Shown here in pieces: positions 5,420-5,953 of a stretch of 5,953 bases of DNA. The stretch is taken from positions 1-5,953 of the forward strand of contig CALCDS010000432.1 of NCBI GenBank assembly GCA_937900065.1, written 5' to 3'. Source of the DNA: an uncultured Clostridiaceae bacterium. GTDB taxonomy: Bacteria; Bacillota; Clostridia; Clostridiales; Oxobacteraceae. A program made the translations under genes and the position numbers. The number at the start of each line of letters is the position of its first letter. The stretch's first letter is position 1. The notes below the pieces were generated by a model. It was not told where the DNA came from and did not search any database. It saw nothing but the letters and a program-made list of their open reading frames with translations.

Positions 5420-5953
5420 TCACCCAATCGAATCAAGCATGCCTACAATCCTGTCAAACGTGCTATCATCAGCCATCATTCTCTGTATAGCCTTGCTTAT
5501 ACCATATGTAACCGCTCCGCCGCATATGTTGCCGAACACTTTGCCGATTCTATCGTTGGTTTCTCCGCTTTTCATCCTTACTATGTACAAGCATTCGTTC
5601 CTGATATTTGAGTGCCTTTTATTATTCCTCATCAATATATCATCAGCAGGCAGTCTATAAAATGAGGCAACAGCGGAAATTATACTCCTTATGTTCAGCT
5701 TTTGTACATTTTTAATTTTTTTGCATGAATTTTTATTAACATCGTCTTTTAGCATCTTATCTATCGCATGATCATCGCTATCGTCGAGCATGTAACTTAG
5801 GTATCGCAATTTGGACGACTTCACATTTTTTGAAAAATAACCGAGTATAAACCCAGTGTCAAGTATTTTTAAATCGTCATATCCAAATGATGTGTATGCC
5901 CTGCAGCTGCTCCATATGTAATCGCTGCCATATGGTACCAGGCGTGCACGTTT
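5420..5953 (-). CDS. REP-associated (Y1, IS200-like) tyrosine transposase with DnaA-like C-terminus (partial, 5' end outside window)
   Basis: The frame is open to the window edge and gives 177 C-terminal residues. The first visible ones, KRARLVPYGSDYIWSSCRAY, match the conserved tail of the Y1 transposase domain (family pattern roughly NPVRAxLVxxPxDYxWSSYRAY). They are followed by LDTGFILGYFSKN, also typical. The last ~90 residues (from about LNIRSIISAVASFYRLPADDIL) resemble the DnaA domain IV helix-turn-helix, ending GKVFGNICGGAVTYGISKAIQRM, as in a known subgroup of these transposases. The HUH motif and catalytic tyrosine would be upstream, beyond the window, so activity cannot be judged. 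These enzymes act on single-stranded DNA with hairpin ends. The frame must extend above 5824, since the GTG there lies in mid-domain. No frameshift is visible. Confidence 0.85.
   Translation of the reverse strand, partial: KRARLVPYGSDYIWSSCRAYTSFGYDDLKILDTGFILGYFSKNVKSSKLRYLSYMLDDSDDHAIDKMLKDDVNKNSCKKIKNVQKLNIRSIISAVASFYRLPADDILMRNNKRHSNIRNECLYIVRMKSGETNDRIGKVFGNICGGAVTYGISKAIQRMMADDSTFDRIVGMLDSIG

Noticed and set aside
5098..5660. Plus-strand frames 5098-5295 and 5439-5660
   Set aside because: They are antisense to the kinase P-loop region and to the transposase C-terminus, whose protein sequences are recognisable on the other strand.
1..5953. CRISPR arrays, tRNA or rRNA genes
   Set aside because: No regularly spaced repeats and no cloverleaf or rRNA-like segments were seen on either strand.

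Overview
The window looks like chromosome of a low-GC Gram-positive bacterium, most likely a member of the Clostridia. The evidence is the AT-rich sequence, strong AGGAGG-type ribosome binding sites, several GTG starts, a perfect CIRCE operator in front of groES-groEL, a LarE/LarB nickel-pincer cofactor locus and a bacterial Pnkp-type RNA-repair kinase. All recognised genes lie on the minus strand, so transcription runs from high to low coordinates. Every sizeable plus-strand reading frame is a shadow of a real gene.

In transcription order: (1) 5953-5420 is the C-terminal part of a REP-associated (Y1/IS200-like) tyrosine transposase with a DnaA-like C-terminal helix-turn-helix; its catalytic N-terminus is outside the window. 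An AGAACCGTCCC motif follows it. I associate this motif with the ends of such elements, and it sits only a few bases before the next gene. (2) 5374-3905 encodes a polynucleotide kinase of the bacterial Pnkp type. It appears to have lost the central phosphatase and to keep a shortened, motif-degenerate RNA-ligase domain at its C-terminus. (3) 3903-3463, one base after the kinase stop, encodes a PheB/UPF0735-family protein with a helix-turn-helix-like N-terminus and an ACT domain.

(4) 3341-1169 is a self-contained heat-shock operon: a candidate sigma-A promoter, CIRCE operator, groES, groEL and a strong hairpin terminator. (5) From about 1152 downward lies the lar locus: a candidate promoter, an approximately 160-nt leader, larE (GTG start) and the first 47 codons of larB, which runs off the edge. 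LarB and LarE, with LarC, which is not in the window, build the nickel-pincer nucleotide cofactor of lactate racemase and related enzymes. This LarE has three cysteines that suggest the iron-sulfur, catalytic type rather than the self-sacrificing type.

The lar and groE parts are ordinary housekeeping or accessory genes. The unusual part is the kinase/pseudo-ligase gene, its one-base coupling to an ACT-domain protein, and the transposon end directly against its ribosome binding site. All family comparisons are from memory; no database search was run.
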